Shown piece by piece: positions 40,415 through 48,884 of a stretch of DNA of 64,000 bases (positions are counted from its first letter, which is position 1; every line of letters starts with the position of its first letter). Made by a program: the position numbers and the translations under genes. This DNA comes from Lactococcus lactis. Its GTDB lineage: Bacteria > Bacillota > Bacilli > Lactobacillales > Streptococcaceae. Under the pieces are notes generated by a model. The model did not search any database and was not told where the DNA came from. It saw only the letters and a program-made list of their open reading frames with translations. The stretch covers positions 992,001-1,056,000 of the forward strand of contig NZ_CP118969.1 of NCBI RefSeq assembly GCF_029023865.1. Reading direction: 5' to 3'.

Positions 40415-40469
40415 AAAAAAGCCCACTGCAATGGGCTTCGGCAAGAAGTTTTCTAACTTAATTATACCA
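40415..40469 (-). ncRNA. Antisense promoter-terminator cassette D (candidate small RNA)
   Basis: On the minus strand extended -10 TGGTATAAT (40469-40461), about 25 transcribed bases, then GCCCAT-TGCA-GTGGGC and TTTTTTG. The innermost pair is G-U in the minus sense and C-A in the plus sense, so the structure fits minus-strand RNA best. Confidence 0.55.
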
Positions 40470-40488
40470 CAAAAGGAGAATTTGATGA

Positions 40489-40911
40489 ATGGCAGATAAG
40501 TTAGATAGAATTATTGGAGATTACGTTAATGGCAGACTTGAAGCCAGAATAAAATCAATTGAAAGCAGATATCTTTATAAACAAAAAGTAGATAACTTAG
40601 GCATTCGCACAGCCTATTCTGGTGGTTCGGAACCTGAAAGTCACGTCTTAAATAAAGAAGCACTTGAAAATGATGAGGAATACATCAAACTCAAAGACCT
40701 GATGTACCAATTCAGCTTGTGGTACGAACCTTTAATCAAGGAGGAAAAAGAAATAATCAAGCTAAAACACTGTGGTTACGGTGGCTTTACATGGTACAGA
40801 GTAATGATGGAACTTGATAATGAAGGTATTGAGATTTCAGAAAAGAAAGCGAAGTTTATTTACTATCGATTCAGAAAAGATATAAACCCTCATATTGGCT
40901 ATTTCATTTGA
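40489..40911 (+). CDS. ArpU/RinA-family late transcription activator
   Basis: The 140-residue protein has a sigma-like C-terminal part (YEPLIKEEKEIIKLKHCGYGGFTWYRVMMEL, about 82-112) and a charged N-terminal half, as in ArpU-type activators; Alt in Tuc2009 and TP901-1 does this job. It is the last gene before the late region and would switch on the late promoter just downstream. ATG 40489 follows AAAGGAGAA. Direct repeats CACGAAA next to the late promoter are likely targets. Confidence 0.82.
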   Translation: MADKLDRIIGDYVNGRLEARIKSIESRYLYKQKVDNLGIRTAYSGGSEPESHVLNKEALENDEEYIKLKDLMYQFSLWYEPLIKEEKEIIKLKHCGYGGFTWYRVMMELDNEGIEISEKKAKFIYYRFRKDINPHIGYFI

Positions 40912-40940
40912 AGGCATGGGTCAAATTGGGATAAAAACGA

Positions 40941-41000
40941 CACGAAAAAGGCACGAAATTGGAGTGTTGCTCCTTATTTTTGCTGATATACTTGTATTAT
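40941..41000 (+). promoter_or_regulatory. Probable late promoter with direct repeats
   Basis: CACGAAA is repeated at 40941 and 40952, one helical turn apart; TATTAT with preceding TG at 40995-41000 is the only good -10, and no -35 is visible, as expected for an activator-dependent promoter. A small GGAG/CTCC hairpin with T-rich tail (40961-40980) lies between and could end arpU transcription. Confidence 0.5.
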
Positions 41001-41015
41001 GAAGTAAAAGGCAAA

Positions 41016-41086
41016 AGCACAAATTTCGGAAAAGTAAGGTTGAATTTGCTTCATAAGCTTGTTAGGGTTCGACTCCCTGACTTGCT
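41016..41086 (+). ncRNA. Degenerate tRNA-like element in the late leader
   Basis: TAGGG-TTCGACT-CCCTG (41063-41079) is a T-arm with canonical T-loop, followed by ACTTGCT. AGTAAG (41033-41038) can pair with CTTGCT. TTCATAA (41049-41055) has the form of an anticodon loop with CAU. The D-arm and a proper 71-base acceptor stem are poor (AGCACAA at 41016 matches only four of seven), so it is not a normal tRNA. Confidence 0.45.
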
Positions 41087-41102
41087 ATTATATTTTATTA
41101 CA

Positions 41103-41131
41103 GGTTGTCCAGTGGGCAGCCTTTTATTGTT
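41103..41131 (+). terminator. Terminator between the tRNA-like element and the first late gene
   Basis: GGTTGTCC pairs with GGGCAGCC (8 pairs, two G-U) around AGT and is followed by TTTTATTGTT. Together with the late promoter it would delimit a short RNA of about 120 bases, or act as an antitermination point. Confidence 0.65.
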
Positions 41132-41142
41132 GGAGGAATAAG

Positions 41143-41349
41143 ATGGAAGATATAACCTTTGCCGAAAATATTAAACAGTTTAGGAAAGCAAAGTCTATGT
41201 CTATGGAAGAACTTGGTAAGAGGTTAGGTAAAGCTAAGTCGACTATATCGGCATGGGAAAATGGCAAACGGACTCCTAAGATTAATGAACTAAAATCTAT
41301 ATCTGAAGCTTTAGGAGTAACTATTAGCCAGCTTCTTGGTATTGGTTGA
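41143..41349 (+). CDS. XRE-family regulator at the start of the late region
   Basis: From ATG 41143 (TTGGAGGAAT) the 68-residue protein is almost only a Cro/CI helix-turn-helix (MSMEELGKRLGKAKSTISAWENGKR). It stands directly in front of the HNH gene, an unusual place for a phage repressor-like protein. It could tune the late promoter or the early switch. Confidence 0.75.
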   Translation: MEDITFAENIKQFRKAKSMSMEELGKRLGKAKSTISAWENGKRTPKINELKSISEALGVTISQLLGIG

Positions 41350-41361
41350 AGGGATGACTAT

Positions 41362-41865
41362 ATGAGGTTACACCGCTGTGCAAATGTAGGGTGTCGTGAA
41401 TTGATACCCCTTAAACACAATTACTGCCAGAAGCATTACGATGAACGCCTAGGCAATTACATCATTCAACGGGCAGAGAGTAAAGCTAAGGCATCTCTAA
41501 CTTTAAGAGGACAACGTAACCAAGCTGAACAGAACAGAGAGTATGACCAGACAAGGCGAAAGGAATTACACAATGGATTCTATCAAGACAAACGTTGGTC
41601 TAAAGTATCTGAGTACGTCAAGGCAAGAGATGGTTATGTTGATGCGATTGAAGGTAAGGTATGGGACAAGGGCGACCTGATAGCCGACCACATCATACCA
41701 AGACGATTGCTTTCAGGAATGGAACAATATAATACTGACAATTTATGGCTTCTAACTAAATCGCAGCACAATAAAAAAACTGCAATAGAAAATAAGTTAT
41801 CCGACCAGCAATTAAAAAATGTTGGGCGAGATTGGTGGAAAAAAGTTTTAAAAAATAAAAAATAG
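41362..41865 (+). CDS. HNH endonuclease
   Basis: The 167-residue protein has a zinc-binding N-terminus (CANVGC, CQKH) and an HNH core with ADHIIPRRLLSG near 112 and LWLLTKSQHNKKT near 130. HNH proteins beside the terminase help the cos cleavage of HK97-like phages. Twelve bases separate it from the XRE gene. Confidence 0.88.
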   Translation: MRLHRCANVGCRELIPLKHNYCQKHYDERLGNYIIQRAESKAKASLTLRGQRNQAEQNREYDQTRRKELHNGFYQDKRWSKVSEYVKARDGYVDAIEGKVWDKGDLIADHIIPRRLLSGMEQYNTDNLWLLTKSQHNKKTAIENKLSDQQLKNVGRDWWKKVLKNKK

Positions 41866-42022
41866 CCCCCCGTCATCGCTTTTAGGAATACCGTATACCA
41901 ATGGTGGCTCCCTTTCAAAAAAAGTGATTTTTGAAAACTTTTTTTCTGAAACGAAATCGCTCAACCGCAACGTTCACAAAGATAATTGACCCCGAAAAGT
42001 TATGTAGTAAAAAGGAGGAAAT
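41866..42022. other. Non-coding gap before terS, probable cos region
   Basis: The gap begins with AGCCCCCCGTCATCGC and contains an inverted AAAAAGTGATTTTTG-type repeat (about 41921-41945). Position between HNH and terS, and the C-run after the HNH stop, fit a cos site of the HK97-type phages. The cleavage point cannot be told. Confidence 0.4.
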
Positions 42023-42418
42023 ATGAGTATTAAAGAAATTAAAAAAATATCAGAAAGCCCTCCAACTTACCTTGGCGGGAAAGCACGATATATGTGGCAA
42101 AGAGTTGTGCCAATTCTAAACAAGCAACTTTCTGTGAATGATTTAGATAGAACGTTAATAGAATCGTTATGTGTAAATTATCAGATTTTCAGAGACTCCT
42201 ATGATTCTATCAAAGAAAACGGGACACAATACTTCACAGAAAACGGACTAATTAAATCTAACACAGCAGTTGCAGATATTGATAGAGCGAGCAAAAACAT
42301 CAAAGCAGCTTGTGATTCTTTGGGGATGACTCCTAAAAGCCGAAGCGATTTATTGAATTTAGCAGATGGTGAAGATGAAGAAGAAATTGATTGGACTTCT
42401 AAGTTTGGTGGTGGTTAA
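42023..42418 (+). CDS. terS: Terminase small subunit
   Basis: The 131-residue protein matches the P27-type small terminase family: PPTYLGGKARYMWQRVVPIL near 12 and a C-terminal acidic tail. It recognises the packaging site. It overlaps terL by one base (TAATG) and has a strong AAGGAGGAA site. Confidence 0.85.
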   Translation: MSIKEIKKISESPPTYLGGKARYMWQRVVPILNKQLSVNDLDRTLIESLCVNYQIFRDSYDSIKENGTQYFTENGLIKSNTAVADIDRASKNIKAACDSLGMTPKSRSDLLNLADGEDEEEIDWTSKFGGG

Positions 42419-44232
42419 TGGATAACTATAAAGATTTAACAGAACGTTATCCAGATGATCCAGCTTTATCTTATGCAATTGCTGTACTTAACGGCACTAT
42501 AATATCAGGGGAAAAAATAAAGCAAGCCTGTAAACGCCACATTAATGATTTAAGGAGAATTGATAAAGATGATGCATTCATTTATATCTATGATTCAGAA
42601 CAAGCTAAGAAAATTGTAGAATTTTCAACACTCCTGAAAGATGTAACGAGTGGCGAACCATTTGAAGCATCACCTTATCAAAAGTTTATTCTAGCTTCTG
42701 TTCAAGGGTGGCGTAATCCAGAGACAAAAGGAATGAGATTTAAAACAATCTTTATTTCAATGGCTCGGACAAATGGTAAGACTCAAGTACTTGCAACTTA
42801 TGCGCTCTATAATTTCTTATTTGGTTCTCCTAAAATCAATAGACAGCTTGCAGTAAGTTCAATAGATATTGCTCACACTCATAACTTATTTAATTATATG
42901 AGGTTCAATTGGATTCAATTGAAAGATGGTGTGTTTAAAAAGCTTGCTAAAGCTTTAGATATCAACGATAATTCTCAAGTTATGGAGATAAAAAAGCAGT
43001 CTGCGGTAATGAAAAAACTTTCTGCTCAAGGAAGTCCAGCGGATTCTGACCATTATACTACTGGTATCGTTGATGAATATCATTTATTTGGTCAAAAACA
43101 ACGTGATTTTATTAGCTCAATGACATCTGGTATGGTTAATAATCCATTAGCTCAGATGTTTTTTATTTCAACAGCTGGAGTTGACCCGACTGTTCCGATG
43201 TTTGAAGATTATAAGCGGTATTCTAAAATGCTTGAATCTGGTGATTGGAGTAGTTCTGAAAAAGATTTAGTTCTTATATGGGAACAAGATAGCGAAGATG
43301 AAGCTTATCTAATTGAAACATGGCCTAAGTCAAATCCATTAATGGAAATAGAGTCTATGCGCAAGAACCTTACAGAGGGGATGATTACCGAACGTGATTC
43401 ATTAAACTCTCAAGGGCGCATACGTGACTTTTACGTTAAGAATATGAACTTATGGCAGAACGCAAAAAAGAACGCTTATTTGCCATTAGATTTGGTTCAA
43501 GATGCCATTGTAGATGAGTTTGATTACTTCGGCCGTGATGTCTTTATTGGTTTTGACTACTCGCAAACAAACGATGATACCTCATTAGCTTTTGTATTTC
43601 CTCATAGTGGAAGTAAATTTCATTTGTACCAACACAGCTGGATACCTATTGCGAAAGCTGGTTCTATTGAAGCCAAGGAACAAAGAGATAACATTGATTA
43701 TCGTGCGGTTCAAGAAAAAGGATTCGCAACTATAACTAGAGACCGTTTTGGACTGATTGATGAAGATGAAGTTTTTAATTGGATGCTTAATTTCATAGAA
43801 AAAAACGAGTTAAAAGTAAAAGCTATTTTGTATGACCAGTGGGGAACGGGAAATTTCATTAGACGACTGGATGAAGTCAAAGAAGAATATCTTCTGATTC
43901 CAGTAAGACAAGGGATTAAGTCACTTAATGAGCCTACTAAATTCTTACAGTCTTCGTTTATTAAGCATAATATTACAATGCTTGATGACCAAGCGTTAAT
44001 TCAAGGCCTAGTCAATGCAGTTACTGTTTCTGATAATAATGGGATTAAGCTTGATAAAAATGTCAATTCTCAAAAAATAGATGCTGCTGATGCTATTGTC
44101 AATGCACTTTATGAAGGACAGTTTTATTTTAATGATTTTACAAATGTAGAAGAAAAGAAAACAAATTCGCCTTTCGGAAATATGAATGACGAAGAAATCA
44201 GCGACTACTTTATTAATGGATTTAGTTTTTAA
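42418..44232 (+). CDS. terL: Terminase large subunit
   Basis: The 604-residue protein has an N-terminal ATPase (ISMARTNGKTQVLATYAL near 113, in the Walker A position; VDEYHLFG with acidic Walker B near 218) and a C-terminal nuclease (IGFDYSQTNDDTSLAFV near 377 with catalytic Asp; later Asp in KIDAADAIVNALYE). It drives DNA into the prohead and cuts at cos. Confidence 0.93.
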   Translation: MDNYKDLTERYPDDPALSYAIAVLNGTIISGEKIKQACKRHINDLRRIDKDDAFIYIYDSEQAKKIVEFSTLLKDVTSGEPFEASPYQKFILASVQGWRNPETKGMRFKTIFISMARTNGKTQVLATYALYNFLFGSPKINRQLAVSSIDIAHTHNLFNYMRFNWIQLKDGVFKKLAKALDINDNSQVMEIKKQSAVMKKLSAQGSPADSDHYTTGIVDEYHLFGQKQRDFISSMTSGMVNNPLAQMFFISTAGVDPTVPMFEDYKRYSKMLESGDWSSSEKDLVLIWEQDSEDEAYLIETWPKSNPLMEIESMRKNLTEGMITERDSLNSQGRIRDFYVKNMNLWQNAKKNAYLPLDLVQDAIVDEFDYFGRDVFIGFDYSQTNDDTSLAFVFPHSGSKFHLYQHSWIPIAKAGSIEAKEQRDNIDYRAVQEKGFATITRDRFGLIDEDEVFNWMLNFIEKNELKVKAILYDQWGTGNFIRRLDEVKEEYLLIPVRQGIKSLNEPTKFLQSSFIKHNITMLDDQALIQGLVNAVTVSDNNGIKLDKNVNSQKIDAADAIVNALYEGQFYFNDFTNVEEKKTNSPFGNMNDEEISDYFINGFSF

Positions 44233-44240
44233 GGAGGAAA

Positions 44241-44405
44241 ATGAAAAATTTAATTACATACTTACCAGCGCTACTTGTTTTCGTTGGTTTTTTATTTGTA
44301 TCGGTTGGTGTATTCATTATTAATGTTCTGTTAGGACTAATTGTTTCAGGGCTATTGTTATTTGCCCTAGCTTATATGTATTCAAATAAAGGAGGACATA
44401 CATGA
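44241..44405 (+). CDS. Small membrane protein between terL and portal
   Basis: A 54-residue protein from ATG 44241 after AAGGAGG, nearly all of it two membrane helices (PALLVFVGFLFVSVGVFI and VLLGLIVSGLLLFAL). Its TGA overlaps the portal ATG. Such small proteins at this place are common in lactococcal phages but unassigned. Confidence 0.7.
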   Translation: MKNLITYLPALLVFVGFLFVSVGVFIINVLLGLIVSGLLLFALAYMYSNKGGHT

Positions 44406-45481
44406 GTATTTTAAACCCTTTTGAACGTAGAAGCTCAATTACACCTAATAATTATTACCCTTTTATGGTTCAAAATGGTTCGATTGTTCCTAATTCGCTT
44501 GTTGATGCAACAGAAGCACTAAAAAATAGCGATTTATATGCAGTAACTAGTTTAATTAGCTCGGATATCGCAGGTACAAGATTTACTGGTAATCAAGTGT
44601 TCACGAGCGTTCTAAACAATCCAAGCCACTTTACAAATGCTTTTAGTTTCTGGCAAACAGCTATATTAAATCTTTTGCTTAACGGGAATGTATTTCTAGC
44701 CATTTTAAAAGGTGATAATAGCTTGATGAAAGAGTTGAGGTTAATTCCTAGTAACGCCATAACAATAGATTTGACCGATAATACATTGACTTACGAAGTT
44801 AATCAATTTGATGATTATCCAAGTGCTAAATATAACGCCAGTGAAATGATACATGTAAAAATCATGGCTTATGGTGTCGATACACTCCATAACTTGGTTG
44901 GTCATTCTCCACTAGAATCTCTTACAAGCGAAATAGGACAACAGAAAGAAGCACATAGACTTTCTCTATCAACTTTAAAAGGGGCGCTTAATCCTACAAG
45001 TGTTGTCAAAGTTCCGCAAGGCACCTTATCTCCTGAAGCTAAAGACTCTATAAGAAATGAGTTCGAAAAAACAAACGGAGGAAATAATTCAGGACGTGTC
45101 ATGGTTCTGGATCAATCAGCTGATTTTTCTACAGTATCCATAAATGCCGATGTTGCTAATTACCTTAATTCAATGAATTGGGGAAGAACTCAAATTGCCA
45201 AAGCTTTCGGAGTATCTGACAGTTATTTAAACGGAACAGGAGACCAACAGTCGAGTCTTGACCAAATTAAGGACCTTTATGTTAATGCTTTAAACCGATT
45301 CATTGAGCCTTTAATTTCAGAACTGAGAATCAAATGCGATTCATCGATTGGCGTTGATATGTCTCCCATTACCGACTATTCAAATTCTGTGTTTAAAGCA
45401 GATATATTGAACTGGGTAAAAGAAGGGATTATTGAGCCAACAGAAGCAAAGACTTTATTAGAAAGCAAGGGGATTATTTAG
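44402..45481 (+). CDS. Portal protein (HK97-type)
   Basis: The 359-residue protein has the portal pattern of Phage_portal PF04860: SLISSDIAGTRF near 52, HVKIMAYGVDTLHNLVGHSP near 150 and the C-terminal FGVSDSYLNG. It forms the dodecameric channel for DNA. The protease gene starts on its last base. Confidence 0.9.
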   Translation: MSILNPFERRSSITPNNYYPFMVQNGSIVPNSLVDATEALKNSDLYAVTSLISSDIAGTRFTGNQVFTSVLNNPSHFTNAFSFWQTAILNLLLNGNVFLAILKGDNSLMKELRLIPSNAITIDLTDNTLTYEVNQFDDYPSAKYNASEMIHVKIMAYGVDTLHNLVGHSPLESLTSEIGQQKEAHRLSLSTLKGALNPTSVVKVPQGTLSPEAKDSIRNEFEKTNGGNNSGRVMVLDQSADFSTVSINADVANYLNSMNWGRTQIAKAFGVSDSYLNGTGDQQSSLDQIKDLYVNALNRFIEPLISELRIKCDSSIGVDMSPITDYSNSVFKADILNWVKEGIIEPTEAKTLLESKGII

Positions 45482-46068
45482 TGGAAAACATCGAATATCG
45501 TTATTTTGATTCAACAGAGTTAGAGACGAGGAGCCCTACAAATAATGATTTTATTGGGCAAATTGCAGGGTATGCCATTAAATTCAATACTCCTAGCACT
45601 GCAATGGCTCCATTTATTGAATATATCGCTCCGACGGCACTTGATAATGTCGATTTAAGCGATGTATTAGCTTTATATAACCATGATTACGCCAATGTGC
45701 TAGGCAGAGTTGATGCAGGAACTTTAAAGTTAAGCATTGATAAAGTCGGATTGCATTTTGTTTTGGATATGCCAGATACAACAGTTGGCCATGACGTTTA
45801 TAACAATATTAAGGCTGGGAACCTTAAAGGTATGAGTTTTGGATTCTCTGTTGCGGACGGTGGTGATTCATGGCAACAAGGAGCAGATAGTCCAATAAGA
45901 ATTATTAATCAACTTCAAACGTTGAGTGAAATAAGTGTTGTAAGCAGACCAGCTTATGATGATACAAGCGTCCAAGTTACTCGTTCAATGGACGCTTTTT
46001 TGTCGGAACGAACGAGAAAATATAAAGAAAAGGTAAAAATCTACCTAGGAGGACTCAATGAAAATTGA
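45481..46068 (+). CDS. Prohead protease (HK97-type)
   Basis: The 195-residue protein starts with GTG 45481, overlapping the portal stop. It has the S78/U35 signatures ALYNHDYANVLGRV (His) near 62 and KGMSFGF (Ser) near 117. It matures the capsid by cutting off the delta domain. Confidence 0.9.
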   Translation: MENIEYRYFDSTELETRSPTNNDFIGQIAGYAIKFNTPSTAMAPFIEYIAPTALDNVDLSDVLALYNHDYANVLGRVDAGTLKLSIDKVGLHFVLDMPDTTVGHDVYNNIKAGNLKGMSFGFSVADGGDSWQQGADSPIRIINQLQTLSEISVVSRPAYDDTSVQVTRSMDAFLSERTRKYKEKVKIYLGGLNEN

Positions 46069-47371
46069 AAAATTAAAAAAAGATTTAGCGACTAAAACTG
46101 CTGAACTTAATACCAAAAAAGCTGAAATTCGAAGCTTTACTGAGTCAGAAGACAAAACAATTGATGAAGTCAAAGCTGGAATGACAGAAATCAAAGAAAA
46201 AGAAGATGAAATCAAAGAAATTCGCTCTAATATTGAAGTTTTGGAGCAAGCTTCAGCATTAAAAGTTGAAGAAAAAAGAGATGATTCTGATTTGGTTGCT
46301 CCTGAATTAGAAGAAAATTCAGCAGATAACGAAGAAGATGATCCAGAAAAAACTAAAACTGAAACAAAATCAGAAGCAGAAAAAGATAAAAATACTGTCA
46401 AAGATGAAGAAAAAAGAGATGCAGGAGGATTGCAAGATATGAAATTAAAAGTTGGTGGCGAAATCGCAGATAAAAAAGTGACTGCTTTTGCTGATTATTT
46501 AAAAACTGGTGAAGTTCGTGATGTTACAGGTATTGCTTTGAAAGATGGGAAAGTAATTATTCCTGAAACAATTCTCACTCCAGAAAAAGAAGTGCATCAA
46601 TTCCCGCGGCTTGGCTCATTGGTTCGAACCGAATCAGTAACTACATCAACTGGTAAGCTTCCAATTTTTAATAACTCTACTGACCTATTGACTGCTCACA
46701 CAGAGTATGGTCAAACAACTAAAAATGCAACTCCAGTTATTACGCCTATTCTTTGGGACTTGAAAACATATACAGGAGGCTACGTATTCTCTCAAGAATT
46801 GATTTCTGATTCGTCTTATGATTGGCAAGCTGAACTTCAATCACGATTGACTGAGCTTCGTGATAATACTGATGATTCTCTTATCATTACAGCTTTGACT
46901 GATGGAGTTAAAAAAACTTCCTCTACTGACTTACTTGGAGATATTAAGAAAGCTCTGAACGTTACTTTAAAACCTCAAGATTCTGCAGCTGCTTCGATTG
47001 TTATGTCACAATCTGCCTATAACCTCTTTGATACGGCTACTGATGCAATGGGTCGTCCTTTGTTGCAACCAAACGTTACCGCAGCAACTGGTTATACTTT
47101 GCTTGGGAAAACAGTTGTTATCGTTGATGATAAATTGTTCCCTAGTGCTAGTGCAGGGGATGTAAATATCATTGTTGCTCCGCTCAAAAAAGCAGTAATC
47201 AACTTTAAACTTACTGAAATTACTGGTCAATTCCAAGATACTTATGATATCTGGTATAAACAATTAGGCATCTTCTTGCGTCAAAACGTTGTACAAGCTC
47301 GTAAAGACTTAATTGTTAACTTGACAGGTAAGCTAAAAGAAGTAAAAGCTGTTCAATCTACAGCAGTATAA
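46058..47371 (+). CDS. Major capsid protein with N-terminal delta domain (HK97 fold)
   Basis: The 437-residue protein begins with a Lys/Glu-rich coiled coil (about 1-125, scaffold-like), followed by the capsid fold (about 135-437; FPRLGSLVRTESVTTSTGKLP near 185 and VLLP-like GRPLLQPNV near 330). The delta domain is removed by the protease encoded upstream; the cut is probably near residues 120-150. Start overlap by 11 bases with the protease. Confidence 0.92.
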   Translation: MKIEKLKKDLATKTAELNTKKAEIRSFTESEDKTIDEVKAGMTEIKEKEDEIKEIRSNIEVLEQASALKVEEKRDDSDLVAPELEENSADNEEDDPEKTKTETKSEAEKDKNTVKDEEKRDAGGLQDMKLKVGGEIADKKVTAFADYLKTGEVRDVTGIALKDGKVIIPETILTPEKEVHQFPRLGSLVRTESVTTSTGKLPIFNNSTDLLTAHTEYGQTTKNATPVITPILWDLKTYTGGYVFSQELISDSSYDWQAELQSRLTELRDNTDDSLIITALTDGVKKTSSTDLLGDIKKALNVTLKPQDSAAASIVMSQSAYNLFDTATDAMGRPLLQPNVTAATGYTLLGKTVVIVDDKLFPSASAGDVNIIVAPLKKAVINFKLTEITGQFQDTYDIWYKQLGIFLRQNVVQARKDLIVNLTGKLKEVKAVQSTAV

Positions 47372-47381
47372 GGAGTGAATT

Positions 47382-47687
47382 ATGGCACTAATTACAGCAC
47401 AAGAATTACTTGATGAAAATCATATTGATTCAAACTATGATGAAATTGCAACTATGAATAGACTTATTCATGATGCAAGTGCCTTAATTCGTGGTTCTAT
47501 TTCTGATTCAGTTACTGATGAGCAAATCATGGATAATTTACCCGACCAGTACAATAGAGCTGTTTCAGCTCTTGCAACCCGTCTATATTTCAGTAGAGAT
47601 TTATCTGATGGTTACGGTATGGGTATTCAGATTATGATTAATCAAATAAGAGCTAGAATGTGTGAGGTGCTGAATGGCACAACTTAA
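47382..47687 (+). CDS. Head-tail connector protein
   Basis: The 101-residue protein, mostly helical (ALITAQELLDENHIDSNYDE), fits the gp6-like connector family in size and position directly after the capsid gene. It attaches to the portal. The next gene overlaps it. Confidence 0.75.
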   Translation: MALITAQELLDENHIDSNYDEIATMNRLIHDASALIRGSISDSVTDEQIMDNLPDQYNRAVSALATRLYFSRDLSDGYGMGIQIMINQIRARMCEVLNGTT

Positions 47688-48009
47688 TCTAGCTGACTTT
47701 AACAAAAAAGTTCAACTAGGAGATGTTAAAACTGAAACAAATGAATATACTGGTGCTGGTTATGGCGGTTTTGTTCCGAAAATAAATGTTTGGTTTGCAT
47801 CTAAAACAAGAACGTTGAGTCAATCATACCAACTCCAAGGAACTGCTCTTGAAAACTCACGTACGATTATCATACGACACAATTCATCAGCAGAAAAATT
47901 AAAGGCTGCTGTGATTGATAATGTCCAATATGATATCGTCAATTATTCGCCTGATGAAACAAGTAACATTATCAGGTACGACTATTTGACGTTGAAAAGG
48001 AGTTCATGA
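47674..48009 (+). CDS. Head-tail joining protein (head closure)
   Basis: The 111-residue beta-rich protein (VQLGDVKTETNEYTGAGYGG) stands where SPP1 gp16-like stoppers are encoded. Family assignment is by order and size. Confidence 0.72.
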   Translation: MAQLNLADFNKKVQLGDVKTETNEYTGAGYGGFVPKINVWFASKTRTLSQSYQLQGTALENSRTIIIRHNSSAEKLKAAVIDNVQYDIVNYSPDETSNIIRYDYLTLKRSS

Positions 48010-48491
48010 TGGGTCAAGAACTTAATTTTGAAGAAATCATGAATAGCTTAATTGAAGAAGCAGAATCTGTCAGTACATCTCTAACGGTTGAAGATAAAGC
48101 GAAAATAACCAAGGCTGGTGCAAATGCATTCGCTAGAGGACTTGAAAAAGTCACTAAAGATAAGCATTATCGTATTCGTAAAACTGGGAAAAATCCACAT
48201 CTAGCCGATAGTATTTTGGTTCAGAACACTAATATTGATGGTATTAAAGATGGAAATTCTACCGTTGGTTGGGATTACACCAAATCAAGGGTAGGTCATC
48301 TGATTGAAAACGGCACACGTTTTCCGATGTATTCCAAAAAAGGAACGAAATATAGAAAAGGGGGTCAAGTTGCAATCACATCTGACCCTTTTGTTTCTAC
48401 TTATCGTGATAGCATGGAAGCTCAAGTTGCCATGTTTTCAGCGGAAGAAGAAGTTTTTTCAGAAATACTCAAAAAGAAAGGGGCAGAATGA
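48006..48491 (+). CDS. HK97 gp10-like tail component
   Basis: The 161-residue protein holds the gp10 pattern (GANAFARGLEKVTKDKH and VGHLIENGTRFPMYS). It belongs to the neck and tail junction. Starts at 48006 or 48009, with the site AAAGGAG. Confidence 0.78.
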   Translation: MMGQELNFEEIMNSLIEEAESVSTSLTVEDKAKITKAGANAFARGLEKVTKDKHYRIRKTGKNPHLADSILVQNTNIDGIKDGNSTVGWDYTKSRVGHLIENGTRFPMYSKKGTKYRKGGQVAITSDPFVSTYRDSMEAQVAMFSAEEEVFSEILKKKGAE

Positions 48492-48883
48492 GACCAACAC
48501 AAGAAGTTTCGCAAATAGTAGGTGCTTTCCGCCCCTCTTGGTTAGTATTTGAAAATTTTATTCCCAAAGAACATGTTAATGATTTAGACAATACTCAAGT
48601 TTTACTGACAGAGTTTAAATCAGATATTACAAACTATGGGGACGGAACCTTTAATAGCGTTGTTCTGGCAGTTACTATCCAAATTTTCTACGGATTTAAT
48701 CTCTCTGAAAGTATGCTTCTTGCAGAAATAGAATTGATGGAGAAACTAAAAGATAGCGGGTGGTTAACAATTTCAAGTGAACCACATTACCTAGACGTTA
48801 GTACCAATACAACAAAACAACAAACTAAAAAAAATATCACAGTTGAAAAAATTGTGGAAATTAATGAATTAAAAGGAGAATAA
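48488..48883 (+). CDS. Tail terminator / DUF806-like protein
   Basis: The 131-residue protein (QEVSQIVGAFRPSWLVFENF, then GTFNSVVLAVTIQIFYGFN) fits DUF806, which stands in the tail completion position in lactococcal phages. The role is deduced from gene order. Confidence 0.72.
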   Translation: MRPTQEVSQIVGAFRPSWLVFENFIPKEHVNDLDNTQVLLTEFKSDITNYGDGTFNSVVLAVTIQIFYGFNLSESMLLAEIELMEKLKDSGWLTISSEPHYLDVSTNTTKQQTKKNITVEKIVEINELKGE

Positions 48884-48884
48884 A

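Noticed and set aside
41016-41086. Calling a functional tRNA-Met with CAU anticodon
   Set aside because: Acceptor stem matches only four of seven pairs and the D-arm and anticodon stem are poor. It is kept only as a tRNA-like element.
46045-46401. Minus-strand Ser-rich frame opposite the capsid delta domain
   Set aside because: It is the complement of Glu/Lys-rich codons, without ribosome site.
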